Shown: positions 44,360 through 52,202 of the stretch, one piece after another | Layout: each line of letters begins with the position of its first letter | Position numbering within the stretch: position 1 is the first letter of the stretch | Assembly: GCA_964550895.1 (NCBI GenBank) | Contig: CAZKAP010000005.1 | Location: 1-64,000 of the forward strand | Reading direction: 5' to 3' | From: CAZKAP01 sp964550895 | Lineage (GTDB): Bacteria > Bacteroidota > Bacteroidia > Flavobacteriales > Flavobacteriaceae | Length of the DNA stretch: 64,000 bases | The notes under the pieces: model-generated | Databases searched by the model: none | Told to the model about the DNA's origin: nothing | What the model saw: the letters and a program-made list of their open reading frames with translations, nothing else | Translations under genes and position numbers: made by a program

Positions 44360-44811
44360 TGCGTATGAAATCCTTAGCAGAGTGCCTTTGGGAGGTCGAA
44401 TACGACCGCAACGAGCTTGATACCACGGCCCGTGAACTACTGAAAAAGACCGGTTTGGGCCACATACTGATATCCGGTCCGATGGGGGCCGGAAAGACAA
44501 CCCTGATTTCTGGATTAAGCAGAGAGTTGGGCAGCGCAGACGAGGCCCGTAGTCCCACCTTCGGCTGGGTCAACGAATATGCGAGTGGCGACGGCACCAT
44601 CCTCGCCTATCATTTTGACAATTACCGCATCGAGGATAACGCGAGCATACACACCGAGGAACTTTGGGAATACTACGACCACAACGTACCCGTCTGGATG
44701 GAATGGCCTGAAAAACTCGACGAGGAACAGTGGCCCGAAGCGTATTATTACGTGGAGATATCCCTGGTTTCAGACGACCGTCGTCGATTGCGACTTTTCT
44801 CCGAAGCCTGA
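44359..44811 (+). CDS. tsaE: tRNA threonylcarbamoyladenosine synthesis ATPase TsaE
   Basis: The 150-residue P-loop protein has Walker A GPMGAGKTT (40-48), the switch segment SPTFGWVNEY and HFDNYRIED, and the C-terminal WMEWPEKL motif. TsaE drives the TsaBD complex that makes t6A37 in ANN-decoding tRNAs. It shares one base with the porX stop, so the two are translated from one mRNA. Confidence 0.95.
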   Translation: MRMKSLAECLWEVEYDRNELDTTARELLKKTGLGHILISGPMGAGKTTLISGLSRELGSADEARSPTFGWVNEYASGDGTILAYHFDNYRIEDNASIHTEELWEYYDHNVPVWMEWPEKLDEEQWPEAYYYVEISLVSDDRRRLRLFSEA

Positions 44812-44863
44812 TCGTAAATAGTCCACGAACTGAACTCTTTTTCTTTCCCAGCAAATACACTTG

Positions 44864-44895
44864 TTTATCGACGAAATACTCGATTATTCGATAAA
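44864..44895. promoter_or_regulatory. Inverted repeat upstream of the repeat-protein gene
   Basis: TTTATCGA at 44864-44871 and TCGATAAA at 44888-44895 form a perfect 8-base inverted repeat with 16 bp between arms, about 65 bp upstream of the start at 44960. A weak -7-like TACTTTAG lies at 44922-44929, putting the repeat just upstream of the -33 region, where an activator dimer would bind. The binding protein is unknown. Confidence 0.45.
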
Positions 44896-44959
44896 ACGCA
44901 TCCAGAATAGGATATTTTTCCTACTTTAGCCGTTCATATTAACCTTTAAAAGTAGTACG

Positions 44960-45340
44960 ATGAACACTAAGAAGGTTTTTTATGGACTGTTGGCTGTTGC
45001 TGCCTTTTCATTCCTGTTTGCGCAGGTGAGCGAGGACTTCAGTGGTGAAACGAATATCAAGAAAAAAGATATTCGCGAGAACCCACGGAATCCAGGTATT
45101 GCAATAATCGGCGAGGACATGGGAACTACGAATATCAAGAAAAAGGATATTCGCGAGAACCCAAGGAATCCCGGTATTGTTTTTATCGGGGAGGACATGG
45201 GGACTACGGGTATCAAAAAGAAAGATATTCGTGAAAACCCACGGAATCCTGGCATTGTGATGATCGGTAGTGACTGGGGAACAACGAGTATCAAGAAAGA
45301 GGATATTCGCGAAAACCCGCGTGCACCGAAAGGAGCATAG
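44960..45340 (+). CDS. Secreted protein of tandem 26-residue repeats
   Basis: The 126-residue protein has a Sec signal peptide (cleavage near LFAQ, about residue 22), a short acidic linker, then three full 26-residue repeats (residues 31-56, 57-82, 83-108) and a shortened fourth (109-126). Each repeat reads TxIKKKDIRENPRNPG followed by a hydrophobic patch, IGEDMGT or IGSDWGT. The last one has KKED and ends PRAPKGA. There is no Cys or lipobox. The protein is not recognised. The repeats also persist at DNA level, so they are recent or homogenised. It is a single-gene unit between tsaE and a membrane protein, with its own terminator. Confidence 0.85.
   Translation: MNTKKVFYGLLAVAAFSFLFAQVSEDFSGETNIKKKDIRENPRNPGIAIIGEDMGTTNIKKKDIRENPRNPGIVFIGEDMGTTGIKKKDIRENPRNPGIVMIGSDWGTTSIKKEDIRENPRAPKGA
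45050..45340 (+). repeat. 78-bp in-frame tandem repeats, 3 full copies plus a partial
   Basis: Copies begin at 45050, 45128, 45206 and 45284 with a 78-bp period, inside the gene at 44960. Copies differ mainly at third positions and in the hydrophobic patch codons, so both the DNA and the encoded motif are kept. Copy number could vary between strains by slippage or recombination. Confidence 0.9.
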
Positions 45341-45363
45341 CCGGAACGTCCATGTAGAAACGG

Positions 45364-45398
45364 AAAGGGGTGCCCGGAAGGGTGCCCTTTTCTTTTTT
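45364..45398 (+). terminator. Intrinsic terminator of the repeat-protein gene
   Basis: An outer stem AAAGGG/CCCTTT and an inner CCC/GGG pair capped by a GGAA tetraloop, with a small internal loop, are followed by TTTCTTTTTT. It starts 24 bp after the stop at 45340, marking the repeat protein as the end of its transcript. Confidence 0.8.
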
Positions 45399-45476
45399 AC
45401 TGCAATAATTCCCGTATTTGCCAGTTATTCAACTAAAAGCAATATCCGGGTGAGCAGTAAGGAACACAAGGGAAGA

Positions 45477-45998
45477 ATGCAGATACGGCTCCTCATAGAA
45501 GGAATCACCGCCTTACTTATCGCATTGACTCCACTACTTACGTACATGTATAAATACATTCCCAAAGGCGACAAGACCTGGAGCCTGCTGGGCCTGCAAT
45601 TTGGCACCAATGGCTATGACGACGTGTATACCGCCATGTACTTCTACCTGTCCAAATTCGTCCCCCTGATTCTTATGGTGATCTGGTTTTTTACCACCAA
45701 GAAGTGGTGGTACCACGCGATCCTGATTCCTATGGCCATGTACGGTCTGCAATTCTACATCGCTATCAGTGAAACGGGACGGGTGGACGAGAATGAGATC
45801 ATGTACCTGGTGGTCATGTGTATGGTAATCGTGCCGGTGCTGTATCTGATCCGCATCAAACTGGTCGATAAATACGTCCACGGAATAGACCTGAATGCCA
45901 TGGACGAAGAAATCCAGATTTACAAGGAAAAAGAGGAGCTCCGCAAGGAACGTGAGCAGCTCGAACTCCGGAAGAAAACCCTTTCAAAAAAAGCGTAA
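45477..45998 (+). CDS. Unknown membrane protein with C-terminal coiled coil
   Basis: About 173 residues with four hydrophobic helices (roughly 7-25, 52-68, 72-90, 101-120) and a charged C-terminal coiled coil (EEIQIYKEKEELRKEREQ). No family is recognised. The start at 45477 (MQIRLLIEG) fits the first membrane helix; a GTG at 45450 is possible. The frame stays open back to 45270, but that part is the wrong frame of the repeat-protein gene. It lies upstream of the alanine-dehydrogenase gene. Confidence 0.7.
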   Translation: MQIRLLIEGITALLIALTPLLTYMYKYIPKGDKTWSLLGLQFGTNGYDDVYTAMYFYLSKFVPLILMVIWFFTTKKWWYHAILIPMAMYGLQFYIAISETGRVDENEIMYLVVMCMVIVPVLYLIRIKLVDKYVHGIDLNAMDEEIQIYKEKEELRKEREQLELRKKTLSKKA

Positions 45999-46003
45999 TT
46001 TTG
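45996..46003 (+). promoter_or_regulatory. Candidate -7 promoter element of the alanine-dehydrogenase gene
   Basis: TAATTTTG, a perfect TAnnTTTG element, overlaps the stop codon of the membrane-protein gene and lies 40 bp before the start at 46043. A good -33 TTTG is lacking. Confidence 0.4.
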
Positions 46004-46042
46004 AGATTATGATGCGGCCGGAGCCGTTTCCCTCGAAATTAT

Positions 46043-47242
46043 ATGGATACTAGTTCTTCACCCTTCAGCAAACAGGAATTGCTGCCTCAGGAGGAAACCC
46101 TGGAAGTACTCAAGCAAAAAGACGAGTTATTCATTGGCCTGCCCAAGGAATGCCATTATCAGGAAAAGAGAATCTGCCTGACACCCGATGCGGTAAATGC
46201 ACTGATAGCGAACGGGCACCGTGTACTCGTGGAGGAAGGAGCAGGCGAAGGAGCCAGCTTCAGCGACGCGGACTACATCAAGGCCGGCGCCACGGTCACC
46301 GGCGATACCAAAAAGGTTTTTTCCTGCCCCATCGTACTCAAGGTGGAACCCCCCAGCCTCAAGGAAATCGAAATGATGCAGCCGCAGGCCATAATCATTT
46401 CCGCCCTGCAGATCAAGACGCAGACCCGGGAATACTTCGAGGCCATCGCCCGTAAGCGGCAGACAGCCATAGCGTTTGAATTCATTCGTGACGAAGAAGG
46501 CAAGTATCCGGCCGTCCGGTCTCTGAGCGAAATTGCCGGCATCTCGTCCATACTGGTTGCCGCTGAGATCATGGCCGCGACGAACGAAGGCAATGGACTG
46601 ATGTTCGGAAACATCAGTGGAGTACCCCCCGTCGAAGTAGTGATCATCGGAGCGGGAACGGTGGGTGAGTTCGCAGCCCGATCGGCTCTTGGTATGGGAG
46701 CGAATGTCAAGGTGTTCGACAACTCCCTGACCAAGCTCAGGCAGTTGCAGAATCACCTGGGGTACAGAATTTTTACCTCTACTCTTCAGCCCAAGAACCT
46801 GAGCAAGGCCCTCAGACGATGCGACGTGGCCATAGGTGGAATGCGGGGTATGGAGAGAGCCCCGGTTATCGTATCCGAAACCATGGTGGAGAACATGAAG
46901 AAGGGGGCCGTGATCATCGATGTGAGTATCGATACGGGCGGATGTTTTGAGACCTCAGAGGTTACCAGCCACGATAAGCCAACCATCGAGAAGTACGGGG
47001 TGATCCATTACGGAGTGCCTAATATCCCCTCCCGTTACCCCCGCACGTCGAGTATTTCCATCAGCAATATCTTTACTCCATATTTGTTAAAGATTGGCGA
47101 GGACGGCGGTCTCGAGCATGCCCTGAGATTTGATAAGGGACTCCGCAACGGGCTCTATATTTACCACGGCATACTGACCAGCAAGTCCGTGGGCGACTGG
47201 TTTGGTATGGCCTATAGCGACATCAACTTCCTGATTTTTTGA
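46043..47242 (+). CDS. ald: Alanine dehydrogenase family protein
   Basis: The 399-residue protein belongs to the alanine dehydrogenase/transhydrogenase-alpha family: N-terminal GLPKECHYQEKRICLTP, Rossmann motif IGAGTVGEFAA and the PRTSS segment near the C-terminus. The substrate lysine is K100 in LKVEPP (the VKEP lysine of classical enzymes). The usual active-site His (YLHLA in Bacillus) is Gln123 here (ALQIKT). The chemistry NAD + alanine to pyruvate + ammonia is therefore expected from the family but not certain. A 30-residue N-terminal extension precedes the core. Confidence 0.85.
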   Translation: MDTSSSPFSKQELLPQEETLEVLKQKDELFIGLPKECHYQEKRICLTPDAVNALIANGHRVLVEEGAGEGASFSDADYIKAGATVTGDTKKVFSCPIVLKVEPPSLKEIEMMQPQAIIISALQIKTQTREYFEAIARKRQTAIAFEFIRDEEGKYPAVRSLSEIAGISSILVAAEIMAATNEGNGLMFGNISGVPPVEVVIIGAGTVGEFAARSALGMGANVKVFDNSLTKLRQLQNHLGYRIFTSTLQPKNLSKALRRCDVAIGGMRGMERAPVIVSETMVENMKKGAVIIDVSIDTGGCFETSEVTSHDKPTIEKYGVIHYGVPNIPSRYPRTSSISISNIFTPYLLKIGEDGGLEHALRFDKGLRNGLYIYHGILTSKSVGDWFGMAYSDINFLIF

Positions 47243-47243
47243 T

Positions 47244-47600
47244 ATGAAAGGCCTTCCCAGACGCCTATTCTTTTATTTCATCGGCATCTCCCTGGGCATC
47301 GTACTGACCGTTTTCTACCTCAGGGGCAAGTACGAGGGCGAAATACCCGAGTACTGCTACCTGCCGAATTGCAGGGTGAAGAAGGAACTGAGATCCAAAC
47401 CCCTCATCGATCCGGGGGGTACCTGCATTTCAAAGCGCGGTGTGTTGGACGAAATCCTAAGCGAGGGAAGGGTGCGTTTCCGGGACAGCGATCCCCGCAA
47501 GGAACCCTGTGGCGAGTATGAGCTGACCTATAAAACGTATCGGATACGCCTTCAGAATTGTGCCGATACGGTCTACCTCCTCAGGGCGGACTGCCGCTGA
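47244..47600 (+). CDS. Membrane-anchored DUF4258-like protein
   Basis: The 118-residue protein has one N-terminal membrane helix (about 7-25) and a small periplasmic domain with C-x-x-x-x-C pairs (YCYLPNC, PCGEYE, NCADT). The block ISKRGVLDEILSEGRVRF and the later RIRLQNCADTVYLL fit DUF4258. Its start is 1 bp after the ald stop, so it is co-transcribed. Its stop codon directly abuts that of the convergent proline dehydrogenase gene. Function unknown. Confidence 0.75.
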   Translation: MKGLPRRLFFYFIGISLGIVLTVFYLRGKYEGEIPEYCYLPNCRVKKELRSKPLIDPGGTCISKRGVLDEILSEGRVRFRDSDPRKEPCGEYELTYKTYRIRLQNCADTVYLLRADCR

Positions 47601-48803
47601 TTAAACTGCAGCCGGATCGGAATTGACACCTTTTTTGATGAGCTTTCTGCGTGCCCGCTCTTTCTGGAGCAAACTGAGTTCCCGTGAGGTTTGTCCGGCC
47701 ACTGAGGTGTTCTCCTCGGCCCGGCGAATCAGATATGGCATCACATCCCGGACCGGGCCAAAGGGGAGGTACTTGCTGACATTGTATCCGTATCGCGCGA
47801 GATTGAATGAAATGTGATCGCTCATGCCAAAAAGCTGACCAAACCAAATCTCGGGAGTGTCCGGCTTAAGGCCCAATTCCGACATGATCTCAACGATCGT
47901 ATAACAACTTTCCTCATTGTGGGTACCCGCATAGAGGTGACAAACCTCGCGATTCTCAATCATAAGTCGGCACCCTTCATCGAACAGGCGATCGCTATCC
48001 GCCTTGGTTTCGCATATGGGGCTTTCGTAGCCCATTTCTCGTGCCCGCTCCCTTTCCTTTTCCATATAGGCCCCTCGAACGGCCTTGATCCCGATCTTGA
48101 CCCCCCGATTACGGGCCCACTGGATCCAGCGCTTCAGGAGATCCACGGAATCCTTGCGGTAAAACTGTATGGTATTAAAGATGACGGGCTTATCGCCATT
48201 GTACTTCTGCATCATTTCCAGGGCCAGTTCGTCAGCGCCGTCCTGCATCCAGGTTTCCTCGGCATCGACCAGCACGGATAAACCCATCTCATTTGCCTTT
48301 TCGAAAACCCGATCGTAGCGGTCCCGTATTTCCTCCCATTCCTCGTGTTCCCTGGCACTCAAGGGCTCGCCTCCGCCTTTACGCTCGAACAGTTCCAGGC
48401 GTCCGAATCCGGTTGGCTTGAAAACCGCGAAAGGAATGGCCTCTTTGGACTTGACGAATTCCAGCACGCGCAGGGTGGTTTCCAGCGCGTGATCAAACTG
48501 CGCCTTTTCCTCTTTACCTTCGACAGAATAGTCCAGGACCGAATGAACGCGTTTGGTGTATAACTTGTCTACGACCGGAATGCAGTCCTCTTCGTCCACC
48601 CCCCCGCAGAAATGGTCAAATACCGTAGACCGGATGAGGGCCTCTACCGGTAGATGGGCATCGATGGCCCAGCGCGTCGCAGCGCTGCCGATCTTCACCA
48701 GAGGCTCCCTGCTGACGAGTTTAAAAAGAAAGTACGCCCTCTCAAGTTCCGAATCCGACTTGAGTGCGAAGGCATTTTCCGTATTCTCAAAAATCCCTCT
48801 CAT
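47601..48803 (-). CDS. Proline dehydrogenase
   Basis: About 400 residues forming the FAD-dependent (beta/alpha)8 barrel of single-domain proline dehydrogenases. Landmarks are FDHFCGGV near the start, VDAEETWMQ, YNGDKPVIFNTIQFYRKDS, KAVRGAYMEKER and the C-terminal YGYNVSKYLPFGPVRDVMPYLIRRAEEN. It oxidises proline to pyrroline-5-carboxylate at the inner membrane. The start at 48803 (MRGIFENTENAF) is chosen; the frame to 48842 adds atypical residues. It is divergent from aroB. The partner P5C dehydrogenase is not in the window. Confidence 0.94.
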   Translation of the reverse strand: MRGIFENTENAFALKSDSELERAYFLFKLVSREPLVKIGSAATRWAIDAHLPVEALIRSTVFDHFCGGVDEEDCIPVVDKLYTKRVHSVLDYSVEGKEEKAQFDHALETTLRVLEFVKSKEAIPFAVFKPTGFGRLELFERKGGGEPLSAREHEEWEEIRDRYDRVFEKANEMGLSVLVDAEETWMQDGADELALEMMQKYNGDKPVIFNTIQFYRKDSVDLLKRWIQWARNRGVKIGIKAVRGAYMEKERERAREMGYESPICETKADSDRLFDEGCRLMIENREVCHLYAGTHNEESCYTIVEIMSELGLKPDTPEIWFGQLFGMSDHISFNLARYGYNVSKYLPFGPVRDVMPYLIRRAEENTSVAGQTSRELSLLQKERARRKLIKKGVNSDPAAV

Positions 48804-48839
48804 AACTTCACAATCAAGGAGTATATCCATCCCCCTATT

Positions 48840-48847
48840 CAAATTTA
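48840..48847 (-). promoter_or_regulatory. Candidate -7 promoter element of the proline dehydrogenase gene
   Basis: The minus strand reads TAAATTTG, a perfect TAnnTTTG element, 37 bp before the chosen start at 48803. This also supports that start, because the longer frame would begin inside the promoter. No TTTG is seen at -33. Confidence 0.5.
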
Positions 48848-48865
48848 TGTCATTATTTTGGCTGG

Positions 48866-49927
48866 ATGAAAAATGACGCTGCCAGGTTACCTGAAAATAT
48901 TCGACTCGGAGATGCCGCGCTCGATTATCTGGGTGCGACCCTGAAAGGGCGTCGATACTCCCGAATCTTTGTGCTGGTCGATTCCCACACGGCCCAGTGC
49001 TGTCTTCCTGCGTTTACCGATTGGTTCCCCGATACGGAGCTTACTCCTATAGCGATTCCCTCGGGCGAGGCCGGCAAGAATTTAGAGACACTCACCGGGG
49101 TTTGGCAGCAACTCATAGACCGGGGTGGTGACCGTTCCAGCCTGCTGATCAATCTCGGGGGAGGCGTAGTTACCGACCTGGGTGGCTTCGCGGCCAGTAC
49201 ATTCAAACGCGGAATCGATTTTATTCACGTACCTACCAGCCTTCTGGCTATGGTCGACGCGGCCATCGGGGGTAAAAACGGGGTTGATCTCGGCCATCTG
49301 AAGAATCAGGTAGGGGTGATACGTCCGCCCGTTTCCGTTTGCATATTCCCGGAGTTCCTCCAGACCCTGCCCGGGCGTGAACTCATAAGCGGAAAGGCCG
49401 AAATGTACAAACACGGTCTCATAGCATCCCGGGAACACTGGGATTCCATTAAGTCCTTGACGGGTATACCCGACACCCGTCTTATCGAAGGCTCCGCCCT
49501 GATCAAAGGCCAGGTGGTGGCAGCGGATCCTGAGGAACGGGGATGGCGTAAAATACTGAACTTTGGACACACGCTCGGACACGCCATCGAATCGTACTTT
49601 CTGGAACGGAATCCGGATGACCCGTTCCTTCACGGGGAGGCCATCGCTTGTGGCATGATCCTGGAGGCCTTTATCTCTCATAAAGTACTCGGTCTAGACC
49701 GCTCCGAACTGCTTGAAATCAGCCAGACCCTGAAGGGGGTGTATCCGAAAATCCCCATAAAAACATCTGACTATCAGACTATTGAATCCCTGATGCTTCA
49801 CGACAAGAAGAACGTAAACGGAGAGGTTCGTTTCGTACTCCTCAGGGGTATTGAAGAACCCGTACCCGATGTCGCTGTAACGGTCGATGAATGGCGGGAG
49901 GCCTTTTCATACTACAGCCACTTGTGA
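48866..49927 (+). CDS. aroB: 3-dehydroquinate synthase
   Basis: The 353-residue enzyme converts DAHP to 3-dehydroquinate in the shikimate pathway. NAD-binding LGGGVVTDLGGFAAS (98-112), VPTSLLAMVDAAIGGKNGVD and the metal ligands E179 (KAEMYKHG), H235/H239 (NFGHTLGHAIE) and H256 (FLHGEAI) are intact. It stands alone, with no other aro gene nearby. Confidence 0.96.
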   Translation: MKNDAARLPENIRLGDAALDYLGATLKGRRYSRIFVLVDSHTAQCCLPAFTDWFPDTELTPIAIPSGEAGKNLETLTGVWQQLIDRGGDRSSLLINLGGGVVTDLGGFAASTFKRGIDFIHVPTSLLAMVDAAIGGKNGVDLGHLKNQVGVIRPPVSVCIFPEFLQTLPGRELISGKAEMYKHGLIASREHWDSIKSLTGIPDTRLIEGSALIKGQVVAADPEERGWRKILNFGHTLGHAIESYFLERNPDDPFLHGEAIACGMILEAFISHKVLGLDRSELLEISQTLKGVYPKIPIKTSDYQTIESLMLHDKKNVNGEVRFVLLRGIEEPVPDVAVTVDEWREAFSYYSHL

Positions 49928-49949
49928 TTAGATATACAAAATGAAGGGT

Positions 49950-49983
49950 TTGACAACTCTTTGCAAAAACCCAGGGCTATAAT
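49950..49983 (+). promoter_or_regulatory. Candidate promoter of the 97-residue gene
   Basis: TTGACA (49950-49955) and TATAAT (49978-49983) occur 41 bp before the start at 50024, but the spacer is 22 bp, long for a classical sigma70 promoter though within the range reported for TTG/TAnnTTTG types. Another reading of the -7 element is TAATTTCA in the same place. Confidence 0.3.
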
Positions 49984-50023
49984 TTCATAGATTAGGTAGA
50001 GCAAACCCAATTAACCTACTACT

Positions 50024-50317
50024 ATGAAGCGTGTAATTGTTGATTACAAGAAGCTCAGGAGCGATGTAGCTGCACTGCTGATCGACCTGTATCCGCATGG
50101 CTATGGAGACGAAGACATTATCACCCTGAGGAAACCCAATGGCGAAATCATCGAAGCCGTTGAAGTACAAACCGAGGATACTCTGTACCTGGTAAAAATC
50201 AGTAAGAGCCTCTCGCAGTTCATTTCCGATTTCGACACCGCCATTGAAAAGGAACTCCGCCTGGACGACAGCACGGAACTTCAGGTGGAATCCGACCTGG
50301 AATCCCTGGAAGATTAG
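50024..50317 (+). CDS. Conserved small acidic protein of unknown function
   Basis: A 97-residue cytoplasmic protein: MKRVIVDYKKLRSDVAALL helix, a short strand hairpin (GEIIEAVEVQTEDTLYLVKI) and an acidic C-terminus rich in Glu, Asp and Ser. Proteins of this look occur across Flavobacteriia with no assigned role. It is convergent with the Lrp gene (17-bp gap). Confidence 0.8.
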   Translation: MKRVIVDYKKLRSDVAALLIDLYPHGYGDEDIITLRKPNGEIIEAVEVQTEDTLYLVKISKSLSQFISDFDTAIEKELRLDDSTELQVESDLESLED

Positions 50318-50334
50318 GTCATTGGTGGATCACC

Positions 50335-50814
50335 TTATAATTCGTTGAAAATACTGTGCATCAGGCGTTTCTTGTCATTGATGCTTTCCTCCAGCGATAT
50401 CATGGTTTCCGTCCGGTTTACCCCTTCAATATCATCGATCTTAAAGATGATGTTTTTGGCGTGATTGGTATCCCTTGCGCGAATCTTGCAGAAGATGTTG
50501 AACTTTCCCGTGGTAATATGGGCCACGGTGACATAGGGTATCTCATTGAGTCGTTCCAGCACAAACTTGGTTTGGTGCGTCTTCTCCAGAAAGATCCCCA
50601 CATAGGCGATAAACGCATAGCCCAGTTTGATGTAATCCAGTGTCAGGGAGGAGCCCTTGATGATACCCGCCTCCTCCATCTTCTTTACCCGTACATGCAC
50701 CGTGCCCGCTGAAATCAGGAGTTTCTTGGCTATATCAGTAAACGGTGTACGCGTATTGTCGATCAGCATATCCAATATCTGGTGGTCGATATCGTCCAAC
50801 TTTATTTTGGCCAT
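50335..50814 (-). CDS. Lrp/AsnC-family transcriptional regulator
   Basis: About 159 residues: an N-terminal winged helix-turn-helix (DDIDHQILDMLIDN, TDIAKKLLISAGTVHVRVKKME) and a C-terminal RAM ligand-binding domain (AYVGIFLEKTHQTKFV to EGVNRTETMISL). Such proteins form octamers and sense amino acids. The start at 50814 is the family start; the frame to 50847 adds 11 basic residues. The regulated genes cannot be told; alanine and proline catabolic genes lie a few kb away. Confidence 0.93.
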   Translation of the reverse strand: MAKIKLDDIDHQILDMLIDNTRTPFTDIAKKLLISAGTVHVRVKKMEEAGIIKGSSLTLDYIKLGYAFIAYVGIFLEKTHQTKFVLERLNEIPYVTVAHITTGKFNIFCKIRARDTNHAKNIIFKIDDIEGVNRTETMISLEESINDKKRLMHSIFNEL

Positions 50815-50844
50815 TCGCTTATTTTTCGGTTCGTATTGCTGCTT

Positions 50845-50852
50845 CAAAATTA
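50845..50852 (-). promoter_or_regulatory. -7 promoter element of the Lrp-family gene
   Basis: The minus strand reads TAATTTTG, a perfect TAnnTTTG element, 31 bp before the start at 50814; it would exclude the longer start at 50847. The region further upstream (50853-51010) is AT-rich, holds no gene, and contains an AAAAATAG/CTATTTTT hairpin at 50977-51000 close to the end of the M14 gene. Confidence 0.5.
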
Positions 50853-51010
50853 TAGGTTTCCAACCTTTAATCCCCTATCTGCTGCCCTAAGATTTTACGC
50901 AAAGACTCCGCCAGGAGAGGAAGGCATTAATGGTGACATTTAGAAATACTGTGTAAAATTACTTAAATCGATAGAAAAAAATAGGTTCTTTTCTATTTTT
51001 GGTAAGAATA

Positions 51011-52117
51011 TCACAATCTTTCAGGAGTCCACAATTCGAGCAGCGACATAATTTCGGGGTTCCCCAGTATCCGTGACTTGTCCTTTGGGTTCCTAAGATT
51101 CAATATGATGTGTCCCGCAATGGGCCTCGGATCCTGCGCAGCCCATTCCGGTTTCAATGTCCATTTACCCTCCCGTTGAACAGCCTCCTTGTATTGTATG
51201 CCAATGCGTTCGCCTTGCGGTATGCGCGGATTGAGCAAATGAGCACCTTCCAGCAGCAGGTCGCAATAGACCTTTTGGTTTTCGGGCAGGGCGAGGTAGA
51301 ACTCCGCAGCTCCCTTCCTGACTTCTTGAGTGCAGTAGGACAGTCCGGCACAAAGTGCCCTGTAAACCCATTCACGGGTATTCGTTCGCGTATAGTCCGC
51401 AGAGGCAAAGCCCGCCTCCACGAGAACGGTGGCAACACCCTGCTGCTGAAAAAAGTCCCCGAAGCAGTTCGGATTGAAGCCATCGTCGAACCGGCCGGCC
51501 TGCCCGGGCCAGCTTTGATCTACTAAGGCTGCCATAGCCTGTGCGAGTCGCATGGCGTCCAGTCGGCTTTCGGGTACACTTTTCAGTTCGTCCACAGCAG
51601 GTGCCAGGAAGGATACCAGCGCAGGTTTGGGCGGACGGCCCAATCCGAAAATCGTCCTCTGATCGTGCAGATTAAAGCAGTAATCCGGTTTGAAATCCTC
51701 GAACACGGACATCAGCGCGCGGGTCTCGGGCTGGGATCGGTTTATGGCATCCCGGTTCAGGTCAACGCTGTTGGCGTTCTCCCGTGTATAAAAGAGGGAT
51801 CCGTCCGGATTGAGCATGGGTACGACCGCAACAGTGGCGTGATCCAGTACACGCCTGACCTCCGGAATATCGAGTTGAACCGCCTGTATCCAATCCAATA
51901 GGGCACGCGTGGTGGTGCTCTCGTTTCCGTGCATTTGCGACCACATCAATACCCTTCTTTCGCCCCGACCGAAAAAGAATGCTTCTATGGGCCGTTTCAG
52001 GACGGAATGACCGATCACCTTCCTCCTGTTCCAGCCACCCAATCCAGCGAGTACTTTCCCCAGCAAATCCGGGGGCAGATAACGGGAATCCAAACCCTGA
52101 ACCGCGTTCCAATCCAT
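51011..52117 (-). CDS. M14-family zinc carboxypeptidase, without signal peptide
   Basis: About 368 residues with the M14 zinc site H63 and E66 (SQMHGNES), H151 (FNLHDQ), substrate motifs NPDG and DLNRD, and catalytic E234 (VLVEAGFA). The fold core matches the larger secreted enzyme at 11989-13464, but the long C-terminal domain is shorter and no signal peptide is present at the chosen start (52117). The frame extends to 52204, but this would overlap the divergent lipoprotein gene. It is probably a cytoplasmic peptidase or peptide amidase of unknown substrate. Confidence 0.9.
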   Translation of the reverse strand: MDWNAVQGLDSRYLPPDLLGKVLAGLGGWNRRKVIGHSVLKRPIEAFFFGRGERRVLMWSQMHGNESTTTRALLDWIQAVQLDIPEVRRVLDHATVAVVPMLNPDGSLFYTRENANSVDLNRDAINRSQPETRALMSVFEDFKPDYCFNLHDQRTIFGLGRPPKPALVSFLAPAVDELKSVPESRLDAMRLAQAMAALVDQSWPGQAGRFDDGFNPNCFGDFFQQQGVATVLVEAGFASADYTRTNTREWVYRALCAGLSYCTQEVRKGAAEFYLALPENQKVYCDLLLEGAHLLNPRIPQGERIGIQYKEAVQREGKWTLKPEWAAQDPRPIAGHIILNLRNPKDKSRILGNPEIMSLLELWTPERL

Positions 52118-52202
52118 AGTGCAAAACTCGTGTAAAATCGGGAATGTACGCAGAGACCGCCCTCGAATAATTAGTATCTTCGCTCCGCTATTCAGACAAT
52201 TC

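Noticed and set aside
44980..45294. Long open frame on the minus strand opposite the repeat-protein gene
   Set aside because: It is an antisense effect of the 78-bp repeats; the plus frame has a signal peptide, a proper start and a terminator.
44960..45340. Graspetide-like multi-core precursor (IGED...TT pattern)
   Set aside because: No ATP-grasp ligase or other maturase is nearby, and the N-terminus is a Sec signal peptide rather than a leader of that class.
45270..45476. Extension of the membrane-protein gene to 45270
   Set aside because: It would overlap the repeat gene in another frame and run through its terminator; the extra part looks non-coding.
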